64,000 nt of DNA, taken from positions 128,155 to 192,154 of the forward strand of contig CAYLOT010000001.1 of assembly GCA_964385405.1 (NCBI GenBank), read 5' to 3'. The position numbers were made by a program, and so were the translations under genes. Origin of the DNA: CAIZGX01 sp964385405 (lineage in GTDB: Bacteria; Bacteroidota; Bacteroidia; Flavobacteriales_D; Sanyastnellaceae). Of the stretch, positions 16,776-25,315 are shown in pieces (within the stretch, counting starts at the first letter, position 1; each line of letters starts with the position of its first letter). Under the pieces are notes generated by a model that ran no database searches, was not told the DNA's origin, and worked only from the letters and a program-made list of their open reading frames with translations.

Positions 16776-17101
16776 AGAAGTCAACGATTTCAATTGAAGT
16801 GGAATTAGATGAGAATAATGTTCCTGAAAATATTCAGTGGGAAGCTCCTGAATTAGGAAAGAAGGCCGAATGCAAAGCCATGATTTTATCGGTTTGGGAC
16901 AAAGCGGAAGCCAATACCATGCGCATAGATTTATGGACGAAGGACATGCAAGTGGATGAGATGAAGTTTTTTGTTCATCAGACCTTGCTAACTCTTTCAG
17001 ATAGTTTTGAAAAAGCAACGGGCGACGCACGTATGTCTGCAACCATGCGTGATTTTTGCGATTACTACGCAGAGAAAATGAACATTAAACCTCCGTTGTA
17101 G
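16772..17101 (+). CDS. gldC: Gliding motility protein GldC
   Basis: Small cytoplasmic-type protein of the gliding locus; its biochemical role is not known. The 109 residues match the family along the full length: STISIEVELDENNVPENIQW, KAMILSVWDKAEANTMRIDL, WTKDMQVDEMKFFVHQTLL, SDSFEKATGDARMSATMRDF, CDYYAEKMNI. It is translationally coupled to gldB. Its TAG stop directly abuts the engB stop on the other strand with no spacer and no visible terminator. Confidence 0.93.
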   Translation: MKKSTISIEVELDENNVPENIQWEAPELGKKAECKAMILSVWDKAEANTMRIDLWTKDMQVDEMKFFVHQTLLTLSDSFEKATGDARMSATMRDFCDYYAEKMNIKPPL

Positions 17102-17728
17102 TTATAGCGTTTTCGCAAATTCTTTTCTCCAAGCCGCAATTTGTTCTTGCAGTTCCACCCTTCCCATGCGTTCGACAGATGCTGTGAAAAAATATTGCGG
17201 TAACTCTTCCCAGGTTTTCATGAGTTCTTCCGCGAAAGCATTGAAACGAATGGTCTTTTGCAATTCGGTTAACTTTTCACACTTTGTAAAAGCAATGCAA
17301 AAAGGCAATCCTTGCTCGCCCATCCATTGCATGAATTCAAGATCTATTTTTTGCGGTGGAATGCGGAAGTCGAGAAGCACGAAGGTACAGATCAGGTTTT
17401 CCCTTTGGTCGAGGTAATTCCGAATAAAGCTTCCCCATTTGTTTCTCTCACTCTTTGAAGTTTTTGCGTAGCCATATCCGGGTAAATCTACAAGATACCA
17501 CGGATGCTTTTCTTCGTTTATTATGAAGTGATTGATGGTTTGGGTTTTACCTGGGCTGGCCGAAGTTTTGGCAAGTCCTTTTTTATTCACCAACATGTTA
17601 ATCAGTGAACTCTTTCCGACATTCGATCTTCCAATAAAGGCAAATTCAGGATAAATCGGTGGCGGACATTTATCTGTTTCAACCGATGATTTAACAAAGG
17701 AAGCGGAGTGGATTAGTTCTTGACTCAT
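17102..17728 (-). CDS. engB: Ribosome biogenesis GTPase YihA/YsxC/EngB
   Basis: Essential-type GTPase that acts in 50S subunit assembly. The 208 residues show G1 GRSNVGKSSLINML, the switch I Thr near LAKTSASPGKTQTINHF, G3 DLPGYGYAK and G4 TKCEKL (TKxD-like, with Glu in place of Asp), followed by FFTASVERMGRVEL as G5. The G4 change is noteworthy but the position is clear. It lies 4 nt after the alpha/beta hydrolase gene and is probably co-transcribed with it. Confidence 0.93.
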   Translation of the reverse strand: MSQELIHSASFVKSSVETDKCPPPIYPEFAFIGRSNVGKSSLINMLVNKKGLAKTSASPGKTQTINHFIINEEKHPWYLVDLPGYGYAKTSKSERNKWGSFIRNYLDQRENLICTFVLLDFRIPPQKIDLEFMQWMGEQGLPFCIAFTKCEKLTELQKTIRFNAFAEELMKTWEELPQYFFTASVERMGRVELQEQIAAWRKEFAKTL

Positions 17729-17732
17729 GGGA

Positions 17733-18494
17733 TTAAATGTTCTGCTCTTTTAGCCAAGTATCGAGCAATTCATTGAACCGAGCGGACTGCTCCATCATTG
17801 GTGCGTGACCGCACTCTTCAATCCAAAACAATTTTGCTTGTGGAAGTTTTTGTTGAAATTCTTCTGCGACTTCTGGTGGAGTAATGGTGTCATTTTTTCC
17901 CCAGATTAAACATGCAGGAATGTTCATGTCTTTCAGGTCATCGGCCATGTTATGGCGAATAGCACTTTTCGCAAGAGCTAAAATGCGTAGAACGCGATTA
18001 CGGTCGTTAACAACGTCGTAACATTCGTCTACCAATTCAGGCGTAGCGTGTTTTGGATCGTAAAAGGTGACTGCGACTTTCTGACGAATGAATTCTTTGT
18101 CTTCTCTTCTAGGAAAGCTCGAACCGAATGCGTTTTCATACAAGCCGCTGCTGGCTGTAAGAATGAGTGATTCAACGCGCTCCAAATGATTCTTGGTATA
18201 GACCAGGGCCACATGTCCGCCAAGCGAATTTCCAAGAAGATTCACCTTGTCCCATTTTTTATGTTGAATGAAATCGTGTAAGAATTCAGCCAATGATTTT
18301 ACTCCTGTCGTAAGTAAAGGCATGGTGTATAGGGGTAACATGGGGATAACAACTTTGTAACGCGGTTTGAAATGGTCGACCACGTCTTTGAAGTTGCTTA
18401 ATGCCCCGAAAAGGCCATGAAGAAGAATGAGTGGTTTGCCTTCACCTTCCTCGATGTAGGTGAAGTCACCGTCGGTTTTTAATGTGTATTCCAT
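17733..18494 (-). CDS. Alpha/beta hydrolase
   Basis: Alpha/beta-hydrolase fold of 253 residues, substrate unknown. It shows the oxyanion strand LILLHGLFGALSNF, the nucleophile elbow LLGNSLGGHVAL (GNSLGG), the acid region LIWGKNDTITPPEVA and the catalytic His in ECGHAPMMEQ, so the Ser-Asp-His triad is complete. It begins at MEYTLKTDGDF with a box TAATTTCGT 12 nt upstream. It precedes engB in a two-gene unit and is divergent from the dcw cluster. Confidence 0.87.
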   Translation of the reverse strand: MEYTLKTDGDFTYIEEGEGKPLILLHGLFGALSNFKDVVDHFKPRYKVVIPMLPLYTMPLLTTGVKSLAEFLHDFIQHKKWDKVNLLGNSLGGHVALVYTKNHLERVESLILTASSGLYENAFGSSFPRREDKEFIRQKVAVTFYDPKHATPELVDECYDVVNDRNRVLRILALAKSAIRHNMADDLKDMNIPACLIWGKNDTITPPEVAEEFQQKLPQAKLFWIEECGHAPMMEQSARFNELLDTWLKEQNI

Positions 18495-18506
18495 AATCTA
18501 TAGCCA

Positions 18507-18515
18507 ACGAAATTA
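18507..18515 (-). promoter_or_regulatory. -7 promoter element of the hydrolase-engB unit
   Basis: Minus-strand TAATTTCGT, TAnnTTTGT with one mismatch, 12 nt before the ATG. Confidence 0.5.
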
Positions 18516-18605
18516 AGCGATTCTGCGCTTGAACATCTATGCATTGTTATAAGCAATGAACAATCGCAGGTGAATGAAGGGTTGTGTTCATTGTAATTAA
18601 CATTT

Positions 18606-18620
18606 CCCACTTTTTCCCAC
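18606..18620 (-). promoter_or_regulatory. Second MraZ-box pair, opposite orientation
   Basis: The plus strand reads CCCAC-TTTTT-CCCAC; on the minus strand this is GTGGG-AAAAA-GTGGG, two MraZ-type boxes at 10-nt spacing. It faces away from mraZ, about 90 nt upstream of the hydrolase promoter. Confidence 0.55.
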
Positions 18621-18726
18621 CAGAGTCAATATGTGTTAAAATGCCTGATTTACAAGGTTTTTGAGTGGTTGTTGAGTAGTTTTTGGTGTTGAAGTTTTTA
18701 ACAAAATGGTGATTTTGGGCTATTTA

Positions 18727-18751
18727 GTGGTAAAAAGTGGGAAAAAGTGAT
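18727..18751 (+). promoter_or_regulatory. MraZ operator (three GTGGG-type boxes)
   Basis: GTGGT, GTGGG and GTGAT at 18727, 18737 and 18747, each separated by AAAAA. The 10-nt period and the GTGGG core match known MraZ operators. The last box touches the mraZ -7 element, so binding would block the dcw promoter. Confidence 0.75.
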
Positions 18752-18759
18752 TATTTTTG
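18752..18759 (+). promoter_or_regulatory. -7 promoter element of the dcw cluster
   Basis: TATTTTTG matches TAnnTTTG exactly and lies 19 nt before the mraZ ATG, immediately after the MraZ operator. Confidence 0.7.
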
Positions 18760-18778
18760 GAAAACAATTCACAATTGA

Positions 18779-19255
18779 ATGTTAAACCTACTCGGAGAAT
18801 ACCACTGTAAAGTCGATGCAAAAGGGCGTTTGCTCTTTCCTGCGCGTTTGAAAAAGCAGTTGGAGAATGTTCTTCATCACGGGTTGGTGGTTAACCGGGA
18901 CATCTTCACGCAGTGCTTGGTGGTTTATCCAAAACCAGAATGGGACATGGTGAATGAAGAGATGTCGAAGTTGAGCAGATACAATCAAAAGCATCAGATG
19001 TTCCAACGCAAATTCATGAAAGGGGCAACGCTTCTTGAATTGGACAGTGTTGGTCGTTTGTCATTGCCTGCAAGTCTCCTAGAATACGCAGGTGTTGATG
19101 GGTCTAAGAATGAATTGGTGATTTCAGGTCTTGGTCAGAAAATGGAAATCTGGGCATTGGATCAATACAACGCTGAGGTGTTGGGTGAGGAGATGGATTT
19201 CGGAGCGTTGGCGGAAGAAGTTAGAAAAGACATTGACGCAAAAGGCGACAAGTAA
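18779..19255 (+). CDS. mraZ: Transcriptional regulator MraZ
   Basis: DNA-binding repressor of its own dcw operon. The 158 residues hold two SpoVT/AbrB-like halves: the first with KVDAKGRLLFPARLKKQL, the second with LELDSVGRLSLPASLLEYAG. The start is the ATG at 18779, after a short leader. The stop overlaps the rsmH ATG (TAATG). The boxes GTGGG-N5-GTGGG upstream are its expected binding site, so the operon is probably autoregulated. Confidence 0.95.
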   Translation: MLNLLGEYHCKVDAKGRLLFPARLKKQLENVLHHGLVVNRDIFTQCLVVYPKPEWDMVNEEMSKLSRYNQKHQMFQRKFMKGATLLELDSVGRLSLPASLLEYAGVDGSKNELVISGLGQKMEIWALDQYNAEVLGEEMDFGALAEEVRKDIDAKGDK

Positions 19256-20148
19256 TGGAGCAGGTATATCACACCCCGGTGTTGTTGCACGAGTCGATAG
19301 AGGGGTTGAACATTAAACCCGACGGGGTTTATGTAGACGTAACTTTTGGAGGCGGAGGTCATTCAAAAGAGATATTGAAGTATTTGACAACTGGAAAGCT
19401 AATTGCATTTGATCAAGATGCTGAAGCTGCGAAGAATGTTCCTCAGGATGAGCGATTGATTTTTGTCCCACAAAATTTCAGATTCGTTAAGAACTGGGTA
19501 CAGCTTCATGGGTTTCAGCAGGTCGATGGGATATTGGCTGATTTAGGCGTGAGTAGTCATCAATTTGATTCAGGCGAAAGGGGATTTTCAATCCGATTCA
19601 ATGGACCGTTGGACATGCGCATGAATCAATCAACTGGAATTTCTGCAGACGAGTGGATAAACAAATCGAGTGTTCAGGAAATTACAGACGTCTTACGAAT
19701 GTATGGCGAGCTTGATGGAGCATACAAGGTGGCGAAGGAGATAGACATGCACAAGCCTTTGGGAACAACGCAAGCTTTAATCGACTGCACGCAGTCGTTC
19801 GCGAAACGCGGGAAGGAGAAGCAGTTCTTGGCTCAGATGTTCCAAGCGTTTCGAATGGTAGTGAACGACGAAATTGCGGTGTTGAAAGAATTCCTTCAGC
19901 AATCGTTGGAGTTGTTGGCGCCAGAGGGAAGGTTAGTGGTAATTAGTTATCACAGTTTAGAAGATCGCTTGGTGAAGGACTTTTTACGATCAGGAAATTT
20001 GGAAGGGGAGATGAAGAAGGATTTTTTTGGAAATCTTGAACGTCAGATAGAGCCTGTGAAGAGTAAACCAATCCTTCCATCACAAGAAGAAATTGAAAGA
20101 AACAGTAGAAGTCGAAGTGCTAAACTTCGAGTAGGACAAAAAAAATAA
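19255..20148 (+). CDS. rsmH: 16S rRNA (cytosine1402-N4)-methyltransferase
   Basis: SAM-dependent enzyme that methylates C1402 of 16S rRNA in the decoding centre. The 297 residues show YHTPVLLHESIEGL, the SAM motif VDVTFGGGGHSKEIL, DGILADLGVSSHQFD, RGFSIRFNGPLDMRM, QMFQAFRMVVNDEI and SYHSLEDRLVKDF. Length and motifs are normal. Second gene of the dcw cluster, overlapping mraZ by 1 nt. Confidence 0.96.
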   Translation: MEQVYHTPVLLHESIEGLNIKPDGVYVDVTFGGGGHSKEILKYLTTGKLIAFDQDAEAAKNVPQDERLIFVPQNFRFVKNWVQLHGFQQVDGILADLGVSSHQFDSGERGFSIRFNGPLDMRMNQSTGISADEWINKSSVQEITDVLRMYGELDGAYKVAKEIDMHKPLGTTQALIDCTQSFAKRGKEKQFLAQMFQAFRMVVNDEIAVLKEFLQQSLELLAPEGRLVVISYHSLEDRLVKDFLRSGNLEGEMKKDFFGNLERQIEPVKSKPILPSQEEIERNSRSRSAKLRVGQKK

Positions 20149-20186
20149 AACTTTAAACCGAATGAATGTTCGTTCGGTATTGGAAA

Positions 20187-20549
20187 ATGGCAAAGAAAGA
20201 AGAAGTAAAAAGAAAGGGAATCACCTTCCGAGAAATCATAGGAGGAGATTTTTTGACGCGCCAGTCTTTGGTAAGTCAGCTTCCTTTTTTCTTTTTCATT
20301 GTCGTGTTATTCTTCATTCAAATTAGCATGATATATTATTTCGAATCGGTTCAGATTGAAATAAAGAACACCAAAGAGAAGCTTAAAAATCTGAATTCAG
20401 AGTATAGCACGAATGCGAGTGAACTCAGTGTGAAGTCTCAGCATAGCGAGGTGGTTGGTCAGGTGGCCCCTTGGGGTTTAGTGAATTCTACTACCACTCC
20501 TTTCATAATAGATGTCGATTCAAATTTCTTCAAGATCACCAATGAATGA
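20187..20549 (+). CDS. ftsL: FtsL-like cell-division protein
   Basis: Small bitopic membrane protein of the division complex. The 120 residues have a basic cytoplasmic tail (MAKKEEVKRKGITFREIIGG), one transmembrane helix (LPFFFFIVVLFFIQISMIYY) and a periplasmic coiled coil (SVQIEIKNTKEKLKNLNSEY). Assignment rests on this layout and its place between rsmH and ftsI, where Bacteroidota keep FtsL. I start at MAKKEE; the upstream ATG at 20166 would add seven residues. It overlaps ftsI by 8 nt. Confidence 0.75.
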   Translation: MAKKEEVKRKGITFREIIGGDFLTRQSLVSQLPFFFFIVVLFFIQISMIYYFESVQIEIKNTKEKLKNLNSEYSTNASELSVKSQHSEVVGQVAPWGLVNSTTTPFIIDVDSNFFKITNE

Positions 20550-22638
20550 ATTGAAGAAAATATCTGTTTGGATCTATGTCTTGTACGTAGTCTTATGTCT
20601 TTTGGCGTTGACCATAATTGGTAAAGTATTTTACATTCAAGCTATTCCTAATGAAGATGCGCAAAGACGTGCTGCTCAGTTTACATATAAGCTTCGCGAC
20701 ATAGAGCCAGAGCGCGGAAGAATATTAGCAGCAGATGGGTCACCGCTTTCCACCAGCATTCCGGAATATGAGATACGTTGGGACAGCAAGGGCGGCTATA
20801 ACATTGAGCGCTTCAATTCGAAATTAGATAGTCTCAGTGCGGGTATTGCAGAAATAGTTGGTGACAGAACTAAAGAGGATATCAAGCAAATGTTTTTAAA
20901 GGCGGTTGAGTCGGGTAACCGTTATATGAAAGTTGCAGATCATTTGAATTACAATCAAATGCAACGATTTAAATCGCTGCCTTTTGTTAAAGAGAAGAAA
21001 TTAAAGAGTGGATTTCGAATTGAAGTAAAAGAGAAAAGGGCTAAACCTTATGGAGCTCTTGCTGCGCGAACGATAGGAATTTTCAGAGAAAGCAATTTGG
21101 TTGGATTAGAAGCTTCTTATGATTCGCTTCTTAGAGGGAAGGCAGGGAAGCAAATGCAGCAGAAAGTGGGCGGCGATACCTGGGTTCCAATGAGCGACGA
21201 GTATGTGGTTGAGCCAGAACCGGGATTCGACGTGGTTACAACGTTAGACGTTCATCTTCAGGATGCCGCTCAAAGCTCTTTGCGTCACACCATGGAAATA
21301 AACCGTGCCGATTGGGGCTGTGTAATCCTAATGGAAGTGAAAACGGGATACATCAAGGCTCTTGCGAATTTGACTTATGATTCTGTTGCAAATAAGTTTT
21401 ACGAAGTTGAGAATCTTGCTTTAACACAAAGTGTTGAACCAGGTTCTACCATGAAGCTTGCAAGCTTGCTGGCTGCAATGGAAGAAGGCAATATTGATAT
21501 CAATAAAGTTGTACATACGGGAGGAGGAACTTTTACCATTGGAGAACATACACTTCGCGATGTTAAGCCTTGCGGTTCAATAACAATTGAGCAAGTATTT
21601 GCAAAGTCTTCGAACGTAGGAACGGCTATGGTTGTTCGAGATGTATTTGGAAGCAACCCGCAGAAGTTTCTAGATTATTTAGATCGTTTCGGATACGGAC
21701 AGCTTGTTGGAATTGATTTGTTAGGGGAAGGAAAGTCGAGTGTTAAGCGCACAATGAAGGATGCTGGTTGGAGTGATTTAAGTTTAACACAAATGGCAGT
21801 GGGATATGAAGTGCAGGTTACGCCTCTTCATCAATTATGCTTCTACAACGCCATTGCCAATGGTGGTAAATTCATGAAGCCGCGCTTGGTAAGTGAAATT
21901 CGGAAGAACGGTTTGACTTACGAAAAGTATGAACCTGTAGTTATTCGCGAGAACTTCTTAAAGCCAGAGACTATTGCGAAAGGCCGCAAACTTATGGAGG
22001 CGGTAACAACTATCGGAACGGGTAAAGGAGTATTCAAACAATCGCCTTATCGTGCTGCTGGAAAGACAGGCACAGCGCGCGTTTTCGAGAAGGGACATTA
22101 TTTGGAAAATTCGCATAGAGCGTCATTTGTAGGATATTTTCCAGCTGAAGATCCAAAATATTCATGCATTGTAGTGGTGAATAAGGCCCGTGTTTTCGAA
22201 GCATTTGGAGGAAAAGTTGCAGCTCCGGTTTTTCGCGATTTGGCGAATATCTTATTCGGAACTGAGTTGGATATTCCGCATAACGCAATGGGTAATGATA
22301 GCACTTTTGTTGCTCAACCGTGGATACCAACAATCTTGTCGGGAGAGTCAAATGCGTTGCGAAAGGCATTTTCTCATGTGCAATTTCCTTATGCCCTAGA
22401 AACAGATGCGCAATTCGTTAGTGCAAATTCCAATGGAAGTGCTTTAACTGTATCAAGTAAAGATGAAAGTGGAAACAAGGTTCCAGACGTTCGAGGAATG
22501 GGACTCACAGATGCTGTATTTATTCTTGAAAAAAGAGGGTTGAAAGTATCATCAACAGGTTACGGAAAAGTGGTGTCCCAAAGTATTCTTCCTGGGACAA
22601 AAGCTAATCATCAATTCATACAAATTACTTTACGATGA
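20542..22638 (+). CDS. ftsI: Division transpeptidase FtsI (PBP3) with PASTA domain
   Basis: Class B penicillin-binding protein that crosslinks septal peptidoglycan. The 698 residues carry one N-terminal membrane helix (about 10-32), the dimerisation region with ERGRILAADGSPLSTSIPEY, and the transpeptidase domain with SxxK (VEPGSTMKLASLL), SxN (AKSSNVGTAM) and KTGT (AGKTGTARVF). The last about 65 residues (VPDVRGMGLTDAVFILEKRG) are a single PASTA domain. It overlaps both ftsL and murE. Confidence 0.95.
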   Translation: MNELKKISVWIYVLYVVLCLLALTIIGKVFYIQAIPNEDAQRRAAQFTYKLRDIEPERGRILAADGSPLSTSIPEYEIRWDSKGGYNIERFNSKLDSLSAGIAEIVGDRTKEDIKQMFLKAVESGNRYMKVADHLNYNQMQRFKSLPFVKEKKLKSGFRIEVKEKRAKPYGALAARTIGIFRESNLVGLEASYDSLLRGKAGKQMQQKVGGDTWVPMSDEYVVEPEPGFDVVTTLDVHLQDAAQSSLRHTMEINRADWGCVILMEVKTGYIKALANLTYDSVANKFYEVENLALTQSVEPGSTMKLASLLAAMEEGNIDINKVVHTGGGTFTIGEHTLRDVKPCGSITIEQVFAKSSNVGTAMVVRDVFGSNPQKFLDYLDRFGYGQLVGIDLLGEGKSSVKRTMKDAGWSDLSLTQMAVGYEVQVTPLHQLCFYNAIANGGKFMKPRLVSEIRKNGLTYEKYEPVVIRENFLKPETIAKGRKLMEAVTTIGTGKGVFKQSPYRAAGKTGTARVFEKGHYLENSHRASFVGYFPAEDPKYSCIVVVNKARVFEAFGGKVAAPVFRDLANILFGTELDIPHNAMGNDSTFVAQPWIPTILSGESNALRKAFSHVQFPYALETDAQFVSANSNGSALTVSSKDESGNKVPDVRGMGLTDAVFILEKRGLKVSSTGYGKVVSQSILPGTKANHQFIQITLR

Positions 22639-24089
22639 AGTTGCTACAGGACATATTGTATAAAGTGCGACTTGAAGGTGTAGTTGGAAAGACCAATGTC
22701 GCTGTGGAGAGTATTACCTCCGACTCGCGAGCTGTTCGACCTATGGCGTTGTTTGTTGCGGTAAAGGGAATTCAGTCTGATGGACATTCTTACATCGCCA
22801 AAGCTATTGAGTTAGGAGCTGCGGCTATTGTTTGTCAAAACCTACCTGAAAAATTAGAAGAGAACATCGTTTATGTTCAAGTTGCCGATACTTCCAAAGC
22901 ATTGGGTATTATGGCAGCGAATTTTTATGAGAATCCTTCTGAAAAAATGAAGGTTCTAGCTGTTACGGGCACGAATGGAAAGACTACCGTTGCGACATTG
23001 TTGTTCCGCTTGTATCGTTCAATGGGACATAAGTGCGGATTACTTTCAACAGTAGTAAATCGTATTAACGAAGTTGAAATTCCTTCAACACATACAACAC
23101 CAGATGCTGTTGCGTTGAACGACTTATTAGCACGCATGTATCGTGAAGGATGCACACATGTCTTCATGGAAGCTTCGTCTCATGCGTTGCATCAGAACAG
23201 AATGGCAGGTGTTCAAGTCGACGGTGCCATTTTCACAAATCTTTCTCACGATCATTTGGACTATCACGGTTCAATGAACGATTACATTAAAGCGAAGAAA
23301 ATTTTATTCGATCAGTTGGGGTCGAATGCCTACGCTGTTGTGAATGCAGACGATCGTTACCACGATGCTTTGATTTCTGCATGCAAAGGACGTGTTCGCA
23401 CCTATGCTTTGCATACCATGGCCGACTATAAGGCGAAGCTCATAGAGAACACGCTGGAAGGGCTTCAAGTAAACATTGATCGTTTTGAATTGCATTCACC
23501 GCTTATTGGAGAATTCAATGCATACAATTTAACTGCTGTTTTCGCGGCAGCGGTTGAGCTTGGAACAGATCCAACAGCAGTGTTGGTTCATCTTTCTGCT
23601 TTAGGAGCCCCAGAAGGTCGCTTTCAATACATCCGCAAGCAAGATGGTACAACAGCAATTGTTGATTACGCACATACGCCCGATGCGTTGGAAAATGTTT
23701 TAAATACCATTCAGTCGGTTCGCGGACAAGAAGAAATTATTTCAGTAGTCGGATGCGGTGGCGATCGCGATCGCGCGAAACGTCCGGTTATGGCTTCTAT
23801 CGCGGCGAATAAAAGTGATCGCGTCATTGTTACAAGCGACAATCCGAGAAGCGAGGACCCAAAGGAAATTATTCAAGAGATGATTGCTGGATTGGATCCA
23901 ATTCAGAAGAAGAAAGTATTGTCTGTTACCGATCGACGCGAAGCTATCGAGGTGGCTTGCTCACTAGCAAAGCCTGGCGATATCATTTTGATTGCAGGTA
24001 AGGGACATGAGAAATACCAAGAGATAAGCGGAGTGAAATATCCCTTCGATGATTTACAAATTATAACAGAACTCTTTCAACCGAACTAA
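22635..24089 (+). CDS. murE: UDP-MurNAc-tripeptide ligase MurE
   Basis: Adds the third residue of the peptidoglycan stem peptide. The 484 residues contain ITSDSRAVRPMALFVAVKG, the P-loop VTGTNGKTTVATLLF, STHTTPDA, EASSHALHQNR and the substrate motif SDNPRSEDP. DNPR is the signature of enzymes that take meso-diaminopimelate, so this organism should have mDAP peptidoglycan. It overlaps the ftsI stop by 4 nt (ATGA) and precedes mraY by 2 nt. Confidence 0.96.
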   Translation: MKLLQDILYKVRLEGVVGKTNVAVESITSDSRAVRPMALFVAVKGIQSDGHSYIAKAIELGAAAIVCQNLPEKLEENIVYVQVADTSKALGIMAANFYENPSEKMKVLAVTGTNGKTTVATLLFRLYRSMGHKCGLLSTVVNRINEVEIPSTHTTPDAVALNDLLARMYREGCTHVFMEASSHALHQNRMAGVQVDGAIFTNLSHDHLDYHGSMNDYIKAKKILFDQLGSNAYAVVNADDRYHDALISACKGRVRTYALHTMADYKAKLIENTLEGLQVNIDRFELHSPLIGEFNAYNLTAVFAAAVELGTDPTAVLVHLSALGAPEGRFQYIRKQDGTTAIVDYAHTPDALENVLNTIQSVRGQEEIISVVGCGGDRDRAKRPVMASIAANKSDRVIVTSDNPRSEDPKEIIQEMIAGLDPIQKKKVLSVTDRREAIEVACSLAKPGDIILIAGKGHEKYQEISGVKYPFDDLQIITELFQPN

Positions 24090-24091
24090 GT

Positions 24092-25315
24092 ATGTTGTAC
24101 CACCTTTTTGAATACCTCGATAGGCATATGCATTTCCCTGGTTCAGGGTTGTTCCACTACTTGTCGTTTCGTGCTGCATTGAGCATACTTATCTCATTGA
24201 CAATTTCTTTGGTTTTCGGAAAGACCTTAATTCGCATGCTACGCAAAAAGCAAGTAGGTGAAACTATTCGCGATTTAGGATTAGACGGACAAATGCAGAA
24301 AGCGGGAACTCCGACGATGGGTGGATTAATTATTCTAGCTGCTATTCTGGTGCCGACTTTGTTGCTCGCTGATTTGACGAACATCTACATTCAGACCATG
24401 ATCATTGCAACCATTTGGTTGGGACTCATAGGATTCTTAGACGACTACATTAAGGTTTTCAAAAAAAACAAAGAAGGACTTGCGGGCAAAAGTAAAATAG
24501 TTGGACAAATAGGAGTGGGTCTAATCGTGGCTAGCATGCTCTATTGGAATCCGGCTGTTACTATAAAAGAAAAAGTTTCTGATGTTCAAATTCAAAATGC
24601 AACTGACGATCAGCAAGCATTGCAGTGGGAAGAAGAGAAGAGTTTGAAGACGACCATTCCTTTCGTAAAAGGAAATGAATTCGATTATTCGTGGTTGGTT
24701 CCGGACAGCATGGAGAGTCCGTGGGTTTTATGGGGTGTGTTCGCGGTGATAGTGATCTTTATTGTAACTGCCGTTTCAAATGGAGCAAATATTACTGATG
24801 GAATTGACGGTTTAGCAACAGGCACAAGCGCTATCATTGGTATAACGCTGGCCATCTTCGCCTACGTTTCGGGTAACTACATTTTTGCTGATTATCTGAA
24901 TGTAATGTATATCCCGCATAGCGGTGAACTTACTGTATTCATTGCCGCATTCGTTGGAGCTTGTGTTGGTTTCCTTTGGTACAACAGTTTTCCTGCGCAA
25001 GTATTCATGGGCGATACAGGAAGTTTGGCACTCGGTGGAATTATTGCAACGTTTTCTATTGCTATTCGAAAAGAACTTTTGATTCCGGTATTGTGTGGAA
25101 TTTTCTTGATTGAAAACTTAAGCGTAATGCTTCAAGTGGGATACTTCAAATACACGAAAAAGAAGTATGGCGAGGGACGTCGCATATTCTTAATGTCTCC
25201 GCTCCATCATCACTATCAGCGCAAGGGAATGCATGAAGCGAAAATCGTTTCTCGCTTCTGGATCATCGGAATTATGCTAGCAGTATTAACCATCATCACT
25301 CTAAAAGTAAGATAA
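24092..25315 (+). CDS. mraY: Phospho-MurNAc-pentapeptide transferase
   Basis: Membrane enzyme that makes lipid I from UDP-MurNAc-pentapeptide and undecaprenyl phosphate. The 407 residues have about ten helices and the catalytic motifs GFLDDYIKVFKKN, NITDGIDGLATG, FMGDTGSLALGG and MSPLHHHYQRKG. It is longer than the roughly 360-residue E. coli enzyme because of an inserted loop of about 50 residues (near KEKVSDVQIQNATDDQQALQ), which Bacteroidota enzymes also have. Its stop overlaps the murD start (TAATG). Confidence 0.96.
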   Translation: MLYHLFEYLDRHMHFPGSGLFHYLSFRAALSILISLTISLVFGKTLIRMLRKKQVGETIRDLGLDGQMQKAGTPTMGGLIILAAILVPTLLLADLTNIYIQTMIIATIWLGLIGFLDDYIKVFKKNKEGLAGKSKIVGQIGVGLIVASMLYWNPAVTIKEKVSDVQIQNATDDQQALQWEEEKSLKTTIPFVKGNEFDYSWLVPDSMESPWVLWGVFAVIVIFIVTAVSNGANITDGIDGLATGTSAIIGITLAIFAYVSGNYIFADYLNVMYIPHSGELTVFIAAFVGACVGFLWYNSFPAQVFMGDTGSLALGGIIATFSIAIRKELLIPVLCGIFLIENLSVMLQVGYFKYTKKKYGEGRRIFLMSPLHHHYQRKGMHEAKIVSRFWIIGIMLAVLTIITLKVR

